From Paracoccaceae bacterium (GTDB lineage: Bacteria > Pseudomonadota > Alphaproteobacteria > Rhodobacterales > Rhodobacteraceae), in the NCBI GenBank assembly GCA_018223125.1, contig JAAEZA010000002.1, forward strand, positions 62,001-126,000: a DNA stretch of 64,000 nucleotides. Direction: 5' to 3'. The first letter of the stretch is position 1, and each line of letters begins with the position of its first letter. Shown here in pieces: positions 1-9,393 of this stretch. The position numbers and the translations under genes were made by a program. The notes beneath the pieces were generated by a model. That model was given only the letters and a program-made list of their open reading frames with translations. It was not told the origin of the DNA and searched no databases.

Positions 1-3000
1 TTCGTCACCGGAAAATACAATCACCGGCATTTTGTTGAAATTTCGTTGCTTATGCGTCTTGATAAGCTCCAGCCCGTGGCCGTCCGGCAGATTCAAATCC
101 AGCAGCATCAGGTCGTAACTGTTTGCCTCCATCATCTCTCTGGCGCTTTCGATTGACGGGGCGGCATCCACATCCGCCAGTTCGCCCATAATGTTCTTCA
201 CAACCTCGCGGGTGCCTGCATCGTCCTCCACATGAAGGATACGCGGCCGGGCTGTGTCCGCGTCCTCTGTCACGGTTTGCAGCAGTGTGATCAGTTCGTG
301 GTTGTTAGGGGGTTTGCGGAACAGCCCCTTGAGGTTTTCCGGCACGGGATCGCCTATTTCAAGCTGGCTGCCGGTTATAATAATAACGGGCAGATCATTG
401 TGTTTGTCCGTATGGCGCAATTCGTTCAGCAGGTCGATTCCATTCCCGTCTGGCAATTGCAGGTCGAGTGTCAGGGCGTCGAACTTCATGTGAGCCAGCC
501 GGTCGCGTGCACTGGCAACATCCAGCGAGATGGTGACGTTGAACCCTTCGAACTCAAGAACATTTTTCAGGGTCAAAGCGACATCGCGGTCATCTTCACA
601 CACAAGTACATGGGGCAAGGCAGGGGCCAGTGTGCTGGCAGGTGCCAGCTTGACCGCTTCCAGAAGGTCCAGATCGAACCAGAAGTCGGTGCCCACATCA
701 GGCACACTGCGGAAATACAATTCGCCTCCGTGATGCTCCACGATCATTTTGGAGATGCTCAATCCCAGACCGGTGCCGCCTTTCTTGCGCACATCCGAAG
801 AATCCGCCTGCGTGAACTTGTCGAAGATTGTTGGCTGGGCCTCCAGAGGGATACCGGAGCCTTGATCAGACACCGTCACCCGCATCTTGTCCCCGAAAGC
901 TTCAAGCTTGATGTCCACAGTGCTGCCGCTATCGGAAAATTTCGCCGCGTTGGACATCAAGTTCGCCATGACCTGCAACAAACGCCCCGCGTCACCATGA
1001 GTATAAACAGGGGTGTCAGGCGCAATCACGTTGAAACTTATGCCCAGTTCCTCGCCATAGGATTTGTTGGATTCCAGCGCGTCCCCCAGCAGTTGGGTCA
1101 TTTCCAACCGTTCCATCTGGAAGTCCATCTTGCCGGCTTCGATTTTCTCGATATCCAGAATGTCATTGATAAGACGGACCAGACGTTCGCAATTGTTGTA
1201 AGCGATTTCGATCATCGCTTTGGGTTTGTCAGGCAGAGCGCCCATCGCGCCGGTGCGCACCAGACCGAGAGATCCCTTGATGGAGGTCAAAGGCGTGCGC
1301 AATTCGTGGCTGACGGTGGCCACGAACTCGGACTTTGCCTTGTCGGCTGCTTTGGACGTGGTCAGATCGCGGATAATCGCCAGGAAATACGGGCGGTGGT
1401 ACTTGGGTTCGATGTACTGAAGGTTCACTTCTACCGGCATGACCGAACCATCGGACAGCAGATGTTCTGTCTCGTAAACCTCGGAAGAAACCTCGCCGCT
1501 TAGAAGCCGGTCCAGCCTTTTCTGCAGCGCTTCCCGTGTCAGCGTCGTATTGGTATCAAGCGGCCCGTGATTGAGGAATTCCTCAAACGTATTGCCTGCC
1601 CGGCGCAGGGCTTCTTCGTTGCTATAGAAGTAGCGCAGGGTTTCCGGCCAGAACATGTGGACAGCATCGGTACTCAGATCGAGGGCGGTCTTGAAGCGGC
1701 GGATTTCCCGTTCCGCAGTTGCCCGCTCCGTAATGTCCCGCACGATCGCGACGAACTGGTCACCCTTGTCGTTCATCCGCAGTTTCTGGATCGTCACCTC
1801 CGTCGGGCGGCGGTGCAGCGAACGGCGTTCGAATGTCACGGCATTTTTCTTGCCCTCCCGCAGGGGGGCAACACGCCGCTCGAAACTCTCGCGGTCGAAC
1901 TGTTCGTCATCATCAACCGGCGACTTGCCGCGATATGCGTTGTCAGCCCAGCCCACAGTGCGCAAAGCCGCCTTGTTCAGGTAGGTATACTCCAGCGTCT
2001 GCGCATCCATGATATAGACTTCATATTCCGCCAGATCGAGAACGGTACGCATATTTGCGACTTCCCGTTTCGAGCGGGCTGCCTCTGTCACGTCGCGGAT
2101 AATTGCCACATAACGGGGATTTTCATTCTGCGGTGTCACATACTGGATCGTAATCTCGATCACGCGCTTGCCTGCCGGCATTTCAAAGCTGGCCTGGCCG
2201 GTGCGCGTATGCTTCAGGGTTTCCAGCAGTTTTTCGAACGGCGCGCGGTCGATCGGGATATACACATCAAAAACAGTCTTTGTACGATAGTCCTGTTCCG
2301 TCCAGCCGTTCTGTTCCCGCGCGGCCTTGTTCATGTAGACAAGCTGGAGAGAGTCCGGCCAGAACATCGCCACTTCATCCTTCAGAAGGTCAAGCGACGA
2401 GGTAAGCTGCCGTTTTGCTTCGGCCATCTTATTCGCGGTCACATCGGTCCGGATCGAGGTGGTATTGACGTAATTCCCGTCCGCATCAAAGAATGGCACC
2501 ATCGTCGCCTGCGCCCAAAAGAAGTTTCCGTTCTTCTTTTTGGTCGGGATTTCACCTGACCAGGGTTCCCTGCGATCCAATGCACGCAGCAGATCCTTCA
2601 TGGTTTCGTCAAGCTTGCGCTCTGCCCAAAGAACCTTGACTTCCTTACCGATGATTTCCTCTTCGGTGTAGCCGGTCACTTTCTTGAAGTTGTCATTCAC
2701 ATAGGTGATGATCCCGTCGCTGTCCGCAATGCTGACGATTGCATGGTGATCCATAGCCTGTTTCTGGAATTCCAGTTCGGCACCCTGCGCAATGATCTTG
2801 TGGCGTCTGTGGCGCAACAGGTGGATGTTGCGAATGGTTACGGCGACCAGTGCCAGCAGCAGCGACATAAACAGCATCGTGCCGGACATAACGAACCAGT
2901 AATACTCGGCAACGAACCGCGCCAGCAGGCTGCTTTCCGGGCCCGCAACGGTTTGCGCCAGAACGGTCTCGGGAAACACAGATAGGCAAAAGGCAGCAAA

Positions 3001-3060
3001 AGCCGCAGTTTTACGGGCAGGCACGCCGCGCACAGCAATTGAGAATGGATTTTGGACCAT
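1..3060 (-). CDS. Hybrid sensor histidine kinase, 4 PAS + HisKA/HATPase + 2 REC (3' end outside window)
   Basis: A membrane-bound hybrid histidine kinase of which 1020 codons are visible; the frame stays open to base 1. After a hydrophobic N-terminus ending near an AQ signal-like site comes one clear membrane segment at about residues 53-77. Four PAS domains follow (about 95-570), each ending in the usual IIRDVT/IVRDIT-like strand. The HisKA motif SHELRTPL has its phospho-accepting His at 585, and a HATPase domain with GTGLGLSIS follows. Two receiver domains come next: REC1 (EDD pocket, Asp866) and REC2 (Asp988), which is cut by the window edge. This layout fits a phosphorelay sensor of a cytoplasmic or redox signal. 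The start is the ATG at 3060. No cognate regulator is visible, so the signal is unknown. Confidence 0.93.
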   Translation of the reverse strand, partial: MVQNPFSIAVRGVPARKTAAFAAFCLSVFPETVLAQTVAGPESSLLARFVAEYYWFVMSGTMLFMSLLLALVAVTIRNIHLLRHRRHKIIAQGAELEFQKQAMDHHAIVSIADSDGIITYVNDNFKKVTGYTEEEIIGKEVKVLWAERKLDETMKDLLRALDRREPWSGEIPTKKKNGNFFWAQATMVPFFDADGNYVNTTSIRTDVTANKMAEAKRQLTSSLDLLKDEVAMFWPDSLQLVYMNKAAREQNGWTEQDYRTKTVFDVYIPIDRAPFEKLLETLKHTRTGQASFEMPAGKRVIEITIQYVTPQNENPRYVAIIRDVTEAARSKREVANMRTVLDLAEYEVYIMDAQTLEYTYLNKAALRTVGWADNAYRGKSPVDDDEQFDRESFERRVAPLREGKKNAVTFERRSLHRRPTEVTIQKLRMNDKGDQFVAIVRDITERATAEREIRRFKTALDLSTDAVHMFWPETLRYFYSNEEALRRAGNTFEEFLNHGPLDTNTTLTREALQKRLDRLLSGEVSSEVYETEHLLSDGSVMPVEVNLQYIEPKYHRPYFLAIIRDLTTSKAADKAKSEFVATVSHELRTPLTSIKGSLGLVRTGAMGALPDKPKAMIEIAYNNCERLVRLINDILDIEKIEAGKMDFQMERLEMTQLLGDALESNKSYGEELGISFNVIAPDTPVYTHGDAGRLLQVMANLMSNAAKFSDSGSTVDIKLEAFGDKMRVTVSDQGSGIPLEAQPTIFDKFTQADSSDVRKKGGTGLGLSISKMIVEHHGGELYFRSVPDVGTDFWFDLDLLEAVKLAPASTLAPALPHVLVCEDDRDVALTLKNVLEFEGFNVTISLDVASARDRLAHMKFDALTLDLQLPDGNGIDLLNELRHTDKHNDLPVIIITGSQLEIGDPVPENLKGLFRKPPNNHELITLLQTVTEDADTARPRILHVEDDAGTREVVKNIMGELADVDAAPSIESAREMMEANSYDLMLLDLNLPDGHGLELIKTHKQRNFNKMPVIVFSGDE

Positions 3061-3309
3061 GTGTTAGCCTGTCTGCTTCATGTTCGGCCACCTTGAGCCA
3101 TTCGTCTTGGGGTTGAAAGGCAAGGCAACGCATTTTTTTTCGACAAACTAACATACTCCAGACTCTGCCCAAACAGGTATATACGCAAATGCGGTTTATA
3201 TTTGGCAAAGCTGTGTAAATTTAGCAATTTTGCAACGATCCGGCAGATAAATTGCCCCATTGCCGCCACACCGAGGCTTCCCGTTCCAATCGGCAAAAGC
3301 TACGGCAGC

Positions 3310-3331
3310 CCGGTGCCCGGAGAGGCACCGG
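3310..3331 (-). terminator. GC-rich hairpin after the iron operon
   Basis: The arms CCGGTGCC (3310-3317) and GGCACCGG (3324-3331) form a perfect 8-bp stem with a 6-nt loop, just past the stop of the DUF1513 gene. On the minus strand only a short TTTT follows, so this is at best a weak intrinsic terminator. The rest of 3061-3348, between the kinase start and this operon, shows no gene. Confidence 0.45.
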
Positions 3332-3348
3332 CCATCCCAATCGTCATT

Positions 3349-4419
3349 TCAAATGCGCACCAGATGATTATCCCAATGCAACTTGGGATAGTCGTTGAGA
3401 CCCAAAGAAAGGCCACCAATCACCTGTCCTCTGCCCGTTGTCACCATGCGCCCCCACGGCCCGTAGGCGACGCCGCAGACATCCGCATGGGTATCTATTG
3501 CCGTTTTGGGTGCAGGCCCGCCCAGCTCTGCGGTCAGCACCAGCCCGCCAAGGGGCGAGGTTGCGGCTACGGTCTGCCCTGCGCTATCGATGGCAATACT
3601 TCCCACATAGCCGTCCATCCGGCGATAAAGCGCTGTGCCAACGTCAAGGATAGCAGCCGCTTCGCCCTGTTTATGGGTGAAGACCAGCGGCACCACCTGT
3701 CCGGCGTCACCCTGCCATTGCATACCAGCAGCAACCAGACCATCACGGGAAACATCCAGATGCCGGATAGAGTTCTTGTGCAGCGAGTGATCAAGGTTGA
3801 CCTTCTCCAAAATCTCTCCGTCCGTTGACAGATAGCAGAGGTTCGGCTCCATCGTCGGGATGTTCAACTTGGCCCGCCCCGCGTCGGGATGGGTCTCGAT
3901 TCCGCCATTGGCCACGACCAGATCGCCCGAAGGAAGGGTCTTTAATTCATGGGGGCCGACCCCGCCGGAATAATACTCTCCCACACGACGATAATCCTGC
4001 GCACTGTCCCAGATGCCGATCACACCCTGTCCGGCCTCGTAGTCGTTTTCTGTTGTGAACAGATACCGCCCGTCGAGACTGAAACTGCCATGCCCGTAGA
4101 AATGGCGGCCTGCCGGTGCGTCGAGTGTTGCCAGCACTGCCCCACTCACGCAGTTCAGGATAATCGCGAAACGCCCGGGCCGTCGGGCGAAAGCAACAGC
4201 TTCGGCGCGGTGCGGGTGTGCCGCTGCGGCGTGGCCGCGATCCGGCAGGGGAATGTCAAACAGTACCTCCCCCGCGCCGGACAACCCGCAGAGCACATAG
4301 GCTCCCGCATCCGTGCGCGCCGCCGCCAGAAGCGCAGGCGCCCCAGCACTGGCCCATGTGGTGCGCGGTACCAGCCCGGCAGCAGCCAACCCTGCCAGAA
4401 ATCCCCGACGGCTTGTCAT
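3349..4419 (-). CDS. DUF1513 Tat-exported beta-propeller-like protein
   Basis: A 356-aa protein of the DUF1513 family, found beside imelysin genes in proteobacterial iron-uptake loci; its biochemical role is not established. It opens with a Tat signal, TSRRGFLAGL, and an Ala-rich hydrophobic stretch, so it is probably exported folded to the periplasm. The body has repeated short beta-type blocks (GHGSFSLDGRYLFTTEND, SIRHLDVSRDGL) typical of a propeller. The ATG at 4419 was chosen because it puts the Tat motif at the N-terminus and lies one base after the stop of the upstream imelysin gene. It is the last gene of the iron operon and probably shares its control. Confidence 0.85.
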   Translation of the reverse strand: MTSRRGFLAGLAAAGLVPRTTWASAGAPALLAAARTDAGAYVLCGLSGAGEVLFDIPLPDRGHAAAAHPHRAEAVAFARRPGRFAIILNCVSGAVLATLDAPAGRHFYGHGSFSLDGRYLFTTENDYEAGQGVIGIWDSAQDYRRVGEYYSGGVGPHELKTLPSGDLVVANGGIETHPDAGRAKLNIPTMEPNLCYLSTDGEILEKVNLDHSLHKNSIRHLDVSRDGLVAAGMQWQGDAGQVVPLVFTHKQGEAAAILDVGTALYRRMDGYVGSIAIDSAGQTVAATSPLGGLVLTAELGGPAPKTAIDTHADVCGVAYGPWGRMVTTGRGQVIGGLSLGLNDYPKLHWDNHLVRI

Positions 4420-4420
4420 A

Positions 4421-5431
4421 TCAATCTCCGTCCAGTGCGTTAAACCCTTCGGCCACCCCGAGATACGGCCCGAGACCGCCAAGTGTGTATTCTAGCAGCC
4501 GGTCCACGGCCTGTTGTACAATTTCGACTTTCACGCGGCTTTGCGGGTCGGATACCCCCGCGAACACAGGGCTTTCCAGCTTCGCAACAGCGGTTGTGAA
4601 GTAGTGTTCCAATTCGTCATAGCGGCTTTGGATCGCGTCTTCGCCCTGCCCCAACTCTCGCGCAAGATCAAGCGAGGCTTCCGTGGCAAGCACCATGTTG
4701 CGCAGGGAGCGCCCCGAACGGCGGGCCTCTGCCCGTTTCGAACGCGGGTTATCAAAGCTGCCAAGGGGACGGCCAATGCGGGTGTCTTTGGTAAACTGAA
4801 ATCCGGTCAGGGAGGCTTTGAACAGCTCTTGCACTGCCTCTTTCTCGGTCTGATACCGCTCGTTCTGTCCCGCAGCCAACATCAGCGCCGCGTAATCCGG
4901 CTGCCAGTCGTCAAGTATAGCCTGACTAAGCGCAGCAGTATCCTGCGTCATGGCCTGAAACAGCGCGCATTGGTATTCGGGGTGGCCAAGCGCCTGAGTG
5001 GGTTCGTCAAACAGGATATACTCCATCGCATAAAACCCGCGCACCGAAATAGAGGCTTCGGCGTAGTTTTCCGGCAGCTGGATCACCGGATCTTCTTCGG
5101 TGATCATTGTACGCAGGGCTTTTGGTGTCTTGCTGCGCGGGTCCGGCCAGAAGGCCAGCGCGAAGGCGCGATCTTCTGTTTCGGTCGGGCCGAACCGCAA
5201 ATGACTGACACCAATCCAAGCATCAAAGGCCGCGTGGTAGTCGGAAACCACCTGCCCGTTCGACAGATCACAAGTCTGCGCTGCGGTTTCTGCAAGCTGC
5301 GCCGTGGTTTGCGCCAGTGTCTGGAAGCGGGGAATGACGTGGTTGCTGATGACACGATCCACCAAAGCCCGATCCGCACTGGCAGAGACAGGCAACATCA
5401 GGGCGATGAAAAAGGTGCAGAGTTTCTTCAT
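4421..5431 (-). CDS. Imelysin-family periplasmic protein (second copy)
   Basis: A 336-aa protein with an N-terminal signal peptide (MKKLCTFFIALMLPVSASA) and an imelysin-like helical domain. The block YAMEYILFDEP corresponds to the GxHxIEFLLWG signature of classical imelysins, but here the His is replaced (GFYAMEYILF). Imelysin proteins (IrpA/EfeO relatives) take part in periplasmic iron acquisition; despite the M75 name, peptidase activity is doubtful. It lies 3 bp after the di-haem protein gene and 1 bp before DUF1513, so it is tightly co-transcribed. It is clearly diverged from the first imelysin of the operon (7210-8487), which suggests a different partner or ligand. Confidence 0.85.
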   Translation of the reverse strand: MKKLCTFFIALMLPVSASADRALVDRVISNHVIPRFQTLAQTTAQLAETAAQTCDLSNGQVVSDYHAAFDAWIGVSHLRFGPTETEDRAFALAFWPDPRSKTPKALRTMITEEDPVIQLPENYAEASISVRGFYAMEYILFDEPTQALGHPEYQCALFQAMTQDTAALSQAILDDWQPDYAALMLAAGQNERYQTEKEAVQELFKASLTGFQFTKDTRIGRPLGSFDNPRSKRAEARRSGRSLRNMVLATEASLDLARELGQGEDAIQSRYDELEHYFTTAVAKLESPVFAGVSDPQSRVKVEIVQQAVDRLLEYTLGGLGPYLGVAEGFNALDGD

Positions 5432-5434
5432 AGG

Positions 5435-6970
5435 TTACAGACTTTCAAGAAAGCGGATCAGGGCAGCCCGATCGGCAGGAGGCATTTTGATAACAGTGTC
5501 ACGGGATGCTTGCGCCTCGCCGCCGTGCCAAAGCACAGCTTCCAGCAGGGAGCGGGCACGACCGTCGTGCAGAAACTGGGTATGGCCGCTGACATCTTTG
5601 GTCAGCCCGATCCCCCACAAAGGCGGCGTGCGCCATTCGGTGCCGCTGGCGCGGGCTTCCGGCGCATGATCGGCCAGCCCCTCCCCCATGTCGTGCAACA
5701 ACATATCTGTATAGGGCCAGATCAACTGAAAGCTTTGTTCCGGCTGATCCTGCAAACGGTTGGTCACAAAGCTTGGCTTGTGGCAGGCAGTGCATCCGGT
5801 TTCGTAAAACACCTGTTTACCACGCAAGACCTGCGGGTCGTCTACGTCACGGCGTTTGGGCACCCCCAGATTGCGGCTGTAGAATGTGACCAGATCCAGT
5901 GTCTCGTCATCCACTTCGAATACCCGCGCATCCTGATCGCCGTGAATCGCAGCAACACAGACGTCTTGTGCAGCCGTGCAATCCCCGTGGGCTGCGCTAT
6001 GCAGCGAAGAAGAAATCCCGATGTCCCCCAGAAACGCCGCTGCGGTCTGATCGCGCACGCTTGCCTGTCCGGCTTTCAACCCGAAGCGCCCCAGCATCGG
6101 GCGCTGCAATTCAGCCGACCAGACAATATTGGCGCGGCCGGAAATCCCGTTTCCATCCGCATCGTCAGGGTCTTCGCCTGCAAGAATGTCCGCCGCAGGA
6201 ATCGCTTCAAGCAGGCCAAGGCCGATCATCTGCGGTGCGACACGCGGACTTAGAACCGCCCCTTCTGCCAGCGGTCCGTATCCCAGATCGGTCAGCGTGA
6301 ATTCCGGCTTGCGCAGAGAGGCGAGCTCGCCACCCGAAAGGGGTATCTCGGTTTCTGTGTAGCGCACATCAATCCGCGCCTCGGCTTTGTGACCGGCGAG
6401 ACCCTCATCCTGAATCTGCCCACCGTAGACCGGATCGGGGCGGGTGCTGAGGTAACTTTCCAGATCGGATGTCACACGCTCGGGCGTTGGCACGGAAATC
6501 CGCATCAGGAAAGACACCGCATTATCGCCACCCGGTTCGGGGGGATGGCCGCGCCCGTCCTTCAAGTGGCAGCGCTGGCAGGACCGCGCATTAAACAGCG
6601 GCCCCAAACCGTCGGACGCCAGCGTAGAGCTGGGCGAAGATACCCAAAGCTTGCGGAAGAACCCGTTACCGACCTTGAAATCTAGCTCTCGGGCGAAGGG
6701 CATATTTCCGGACATATCCGAAAACGCGTCACGGTTGTCGCGCACCCGCACAGTGGCGGCACCGGCGCTGTTTTCCTCAAATTTCTGGGGCTTGCTAAAG
6801 TCGCTCGGCGGGGCTGTGACGGCCTTGATCCGCTGTTTTTCCGCTTCTGTTCTGGGCACCACCTTAAGGTGACTGTCATCGGCTTGCAATGTTTGGGCGA
6901 AGCCTGCCACTGGCAGGAGCGCGATCACAGCGGAACAGGACAGGCTGCGGAAGATTTTGTTTATGTCCAT
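5435..6970 (-). CDS. Di-haem oxidoreductase (DUF1111/DHOR family)
   Basis: A 511-aa exported c-type cytochrome. Two haem-binding CXXCH motifs are present, CQRCH (SCQRCHLKDG) in the N-terminal half and CTACH (GCTACHKPS) in the C-terminal half, as in the di-haem 'thiol oxidoreductase' (DUF1111) family related to bacterial cytochrome c peroxidases. The start at 6970 (MDINKIF) gives a clean signal peptide ending at AGFAQ; the frame stays open upstream, but that extension has no export-like start. The gene sits between two imelysin genes with a 3-bp gap to the next. This order is recurrent in iron-acquisition loci, where the protein is presumed to carry out redox chemistry on iron; that role is inference. 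Confidence 0.88.
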   Translation of the reverse strand: MDINKIFRSLSCSAVIALLPVAGFAQTLQADDSHLKVVPRTEAEKQRIKAVTAPPSDFSKPQKFEENSAGAATVRVRDNRDAFSDMSGNMPFARELDFKVGNGFFRKLWVSSPSSTLASDGLGPLFNARSCQRCHLKDGRGHPPEPGGDNAVSFLMRISVPTPERVTSDLESYLSTRPDPVYGGQIQDEGLAGHKAEARIDVRYTETEIPLSGGELASLRKPEFTLTDLGYGPLAEGAVLSPRVAPQMIGLGLLEAIPAADILAGEDPDDADGNGISGRANIVWSAELQRPMLGRFGLKAGQASVRDQTAAAFLGDIGISSSLHSAAHGDCTAAQDVCVAAIHGDQDARVFEVDDETLDLVTFYSRNLGVPKRRDVDDPQVLRGKQVFYETGCTACHKPSFVTNRLQDQPEQSFQLIWPYTDMLLHDMGEGLADHAPEARASGTEWRTPPLWGIGLTKDVSGHTQFLHDGRARSLLEAVLWHGGEAQASRDTVIKMPPADRAALIRFLESL

Positions 6971-7174
6971 ATACTTACTCTCTGGCGAAAGGCTGGAGAA
7001 CCGGAACAAGGGCCGCAGGGAAAAACCCCACAGCCAGAAATCCGATGCCGCCTTGCAACCTAAGGGCACAGCCCGACGGCGGGGTGATACCAGTTTGAAA
7101 ACTTTAGTCCAGCCCGCATCGGGCCGGACGGGGGCAAGGCTTTGCCGATTGCACCAGCCTCGGGCAGGAGAACC

Positions 7175-7199
7175 GGTGGCAGACACAGGGCCTGCCACC
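7175..7199 (-). terminator. Intra-operon hairpin between imelysin and di-haem genes
   Basis: The arms GGTGGCAG (7175-7182) and CTGCCACC (7192-7199) pair perfectly around a 9-nt loop, within about 35 bases of the imelysin stop. There is no T-run, so an mRNA-stabilising or processing stem is more likely than a full terminator. The remaining 6971-7174 spacer holds no gene. Confidence 0.5.
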
Positions 7200-7209
7200 A
7201 GTGGCGCGT

Positions 7210-8487
7210 TTATTCGAAAACGGCATCCGGATTGTCGAGACTGTCGGAGCCTTCGAACGCGATGCTGTTCAGGCCCAGTTCTGTAACGATCCGCTCGATC
7301 GTGAGGGTCTGGTCGATCAGGCCGTTCACACCCCCCATCACCAGCGCCTCGCCTGCTTCATTGCCCTGCTCCAGCATCTGGTCATAGGCAAATCCGGCCT
7401 CGGCTGCGGTCTTGATCCGGCCAAGTGCCAGCATGGTGTTCGACAGTTTGCCTTTCATCTGCGCATCCAACGCTGTGTCCTTGGCTGCGACCAGATCCGC
7501 CAGTGAAGGACCGCTGACAACAGTACCGTCGATGCGGACATATTCGCCAAGATACACGTTCTGCACCCCGAGCCCGTCATAGTAGTGGCTGTTATGAGTA
7601 TTATCAGAGAAACAGTCATGCTCTTCCTCTGGATCGTTCAGCATAAGACCAAGACGCATCCGCTCACCAGCCTGTTCACCGTAAGACAGCGACCCCATCC
7701 CGGTCAGCATTGCCGACAGACCTGCAATTTCATCTCCGCTGACGGCTTCGCGTGCTTTACCGTCGTCAGCCCATTGCGCTGTCATCCACTCAAGATCGCT
7801 GACCAGCAGATCGGTTGCCGCATGCAAATAGGCGCCACGGCGGTCACAGTTGCCGTTTGTGCAAACTTCCCCCTTGGCATAGTCGGTCCACGAACGCTTG
7901 CCGCTGCCGGCCTCGTGTCCGTTCAGATCCTGCCCCCATAGCAGGAATTCGATGGCGTGATAGCCAGTGGCCACGTTTGCCTCTACGCCGTCCGCTTCCT
8001 GCAGGGTTTCTTCCAGCAGGGCGGGTGTGATGGTTGTCGCGTCCACATCCGTACCGCCCAGTTTGAAGGTCGGGTTGGCGACAACGTTCAGCGCGGCTGC
8101 TGCGTTTTCATCCGTCGCACCGCCATAAGAAGCATCCACATAGTCGATCAGACCCTCGTCCAGCGGCCAGGCGTTCACCTTGCCTTCCCAATCATCCACG
8201 ATCGGATTGCCAAACCGGAAGACTTCGCTTTGCTGATAAGGAACCCGCGCGGCCAGCCATGCGGCTTTGGCAGCCTCCAAAGCTTCGGCAGAAGGTTCTG
8301 CTACCAGCTTTGCAACAGCCGCTTGCAAAGCCTTGGCGGCTTGCAGGCTGTCGCCGTAGGTCGCTTCTGCGATATCCGCGTATGCTGAAATGACTGCTGC
8401 CTTTTCCGGCGCTGTTTCTGCGAAAGCAGGGGCTGTCAGGGCCGAGGTTGCGGCCAGAAAGCCTGCCAGTTGCGTAAGGGTCTTCAT
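7210..8487 (-). CDS. Imelysin-family iron-associated periplasmic protein
   Basis: A 425-aa imelysin (IrpA-like). It has an N-terminal signal peptide ending around PAFAE, then two helical repeats. The family signature is intact as GYHAIEFLLWGQD (GxHxxE), the proposed metal site. Other family blocks visible are PYQQSEVFRFGNPIVDDWEGKV and AGERM near the second repeat. Cyanobacterial IrpA is required for growth under iron limitation; the same periplasmic role is likely here. The gene follows the 160-aa unknown gene by 16 bp and precedes the di-haem oxidoreductase after a 239-bp spacer containing a hairpin. Confidence 0.9.
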   Translation of the reverse strand: MKTLTQLAGFLAATSALTAPAFAETAPEKAAVISAYADIAEATYGDSLQAAKALQAAVAKLVAEPSAEALEAAKAAWLAARVPYQQSEVFRFGNPIVDDWEGKVNAWPLDEGLIDYVDASYGGATDENAAAALNVVANPTFKLGGTDVDATTITPALLEETLQEADGVEANVATGYHAIEFLLWGQDLNGHEAGSGKRSWTDYAKGEVCTNGNCDRRGAYLHAATDLLVSDLEWMTAQWADDGKAREAVSGDEIAGLSAMLTGMGSLSYGEQAGERMRLGLMLNDPEEEHDCFSDNTHNSHYYDGLGVQNVYLGEYVRIDGTVVSGPSLADLVAAKDTALDAQMKGKLSNTMLALGRIKTAAEAGFAYDQMLEQGNEAGEALVMGGVNGLIDQTLTIERIVTELGLNSIAFEGSDSLDNPDAVFE

Positions 8488-8503
8488 GTTAGGGTCTTTC
8501 TAC

Positions 8504-8986
8504 TTAGTGAAGCGTGTTTGATCGGGGTTCGGGCGGTACACAAGCTGCATCGCCCATCATTCTGAGGCCTAGTCCGAAGTCTCTGGCCGTGGTGACGAGG
8601 TTCAATGCGATGTCGGGGCGGACGATGTTGGAGGCGAAAAGGAAAGCATCCTCCCGCTCGCCCTCGGTTGCGGCGGCGATGAAGTTCGCAAAACAGCTTT
8701 CGTCCCCGCCAAGGCAGGTGCAATCCACGTGATGGCGCATGAGCGGGCGGCGACCGTGGATAGAACAGGCCTGACATATCTGGGCCAGAGCAGCCGCCAC
8801 ACGACTGCCGTTGTCCGGCCCGAGCATGGCTTCAAAGTCACTAACAGCGCGGGCTTGTGTCTGCGCACTGCTGCACCACAGACGCAGATAGATCACTGCG
8901 GCAGCTTCCAGTGGTCCAAGTTCCGAAAGGTACCCCACTGGGGCGCCACCGCGCCCCGATTTCGAGCTGGAATCCTGCGACATCAT
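8504..8986 (-). CDS. Unknown 160-aa His/Cys-rich protein of the hemP operon
   Basis: I do not recognise the family. The protein has no signal peptide and no membrane segment. Its middle part carries a cluster of potential metal ligands: CQACSIHGRRPLMRHH, then CTCLGGDESC, giving five Cys and three His within about 35 residues. The flanks are helical and Ala-rich. The start ATG overlaps the stop of hemP by 4 bp (ATGA), so translation is coupled. Being between hemP and an imelysin points to a cytoplasmic iron- or haem-related role, possibly a metal- or cluster-binding factor; this is inference from context and ligand content only. Confidence 0.75.
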   Translation of the reverse strand: MMSQDSSSKSGRGGAPVGYLSELGPLEAAAVIYLRLWCSSAQTQARAVSDFEAMLGPDNGSRVAAALAQICQACSIHGRRPLMRHHVDCTCLGGDESCFANFIAAATEGEREDAFLFASNIVRPDIALNLVTTARDFGLGLRMMGDAACVPPEPRSNTLH

Positions 8987-9180
8987 TTTGTCAGGATCAA
9001 TTTGTTCGCGCGGGTGATACGCAAGGTATAAACCTGATCGAGATGACGGATATAGGCAGTCGGGCCTTCGCCTGTAAGCTCGGCGGCCAAATGCACCGGT
9101 GTCTGGTTGGCAGATGTGGAAAATGCGTTGGAAGCGACCTGCCCGCCCGCAGCCTGAATATCTTTATGTACTATACCCAT
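8983..9180 (-). CDS. hemP: Hemin uptake protein HemP
   Basis: A 65-aa protein whose C-terminus, YTLRITRANKLILTK, is the hallmark of the HemP family (small proteins encoded with haem and iron uptake genes). The N-terminal half is variable, as usual. In other proteobacteria HemP/HmuP acts in expression of haem-uptake genes, though its mechanism is not settled. The ATG at 9180 lies inside the end of a 48-codon upstream ORF (10-bp overlap). The stop overlaps the next gene start. It is almost certainly controlled by the iron box at 9394-9410. Confidence 0.9.
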   Translation of the reverse strand: MGIVHKDIQAAGGQVASNAFSTSANQTPVHLAAELTGEGPTAYIRHLDQVYTLRITRANKLILTK

Positions 9181-9317
9181 GACGCAATCCCTCCGCCGTT
9201 AGTGGTGAACTCTGCAATCCGGTTGTTTTGAACCGTTATCATCCGTGCGCCAGCCGGCACGGTGTTTTCCGTGCGCGCTGTAAAGCAGCGGTTATTCAGG
9301 GTGGTCGGGTCAGCCAT
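9171..9317 (-). CDS. Possible 48-aa leader ORF upstream of hemP
   Basis: A 48-codon frame from ATG 9317 to TAG 9171-9173 runs right up to and 10 bp into hemP. The predicted peptide has one Cys and no membrane segment, and I do not recognise a family. The overlap with hemP and the position between the iron box and hemP suggest a translated first cistron. It could equally be leader RNA that is open by chance. A conserved counterpart in related genomes would settle it. Confidence 0.4.
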   Translation of the reverse strand: MADPTTLNNRCFTARTENTVPAGARMITVQNNRIAEFTTNGGGIASWV

Positions 9318-9393
9318 GATCAGCCCTCTTCTGTTTCGGTTTCACGTTCTGGCTGTCCGATGATTCCGGCATCGGGTGGCTGTGCCTTATTAC

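Noticed and set aside
232-2559. Two long plus-strand frames opposite the sensor kinase
   Set aside because: The minus strand encodes complete PAS, HisKA, HATPase and receiver motifs through the same bases.
4514-6253. A 579-codon open frame on the plus strand opposite the imelysin and di-haem genes
   Set aside because: It crosses two real genes and the spacer between them; the real genes have signal peptides, haem motifs and operon spacing.
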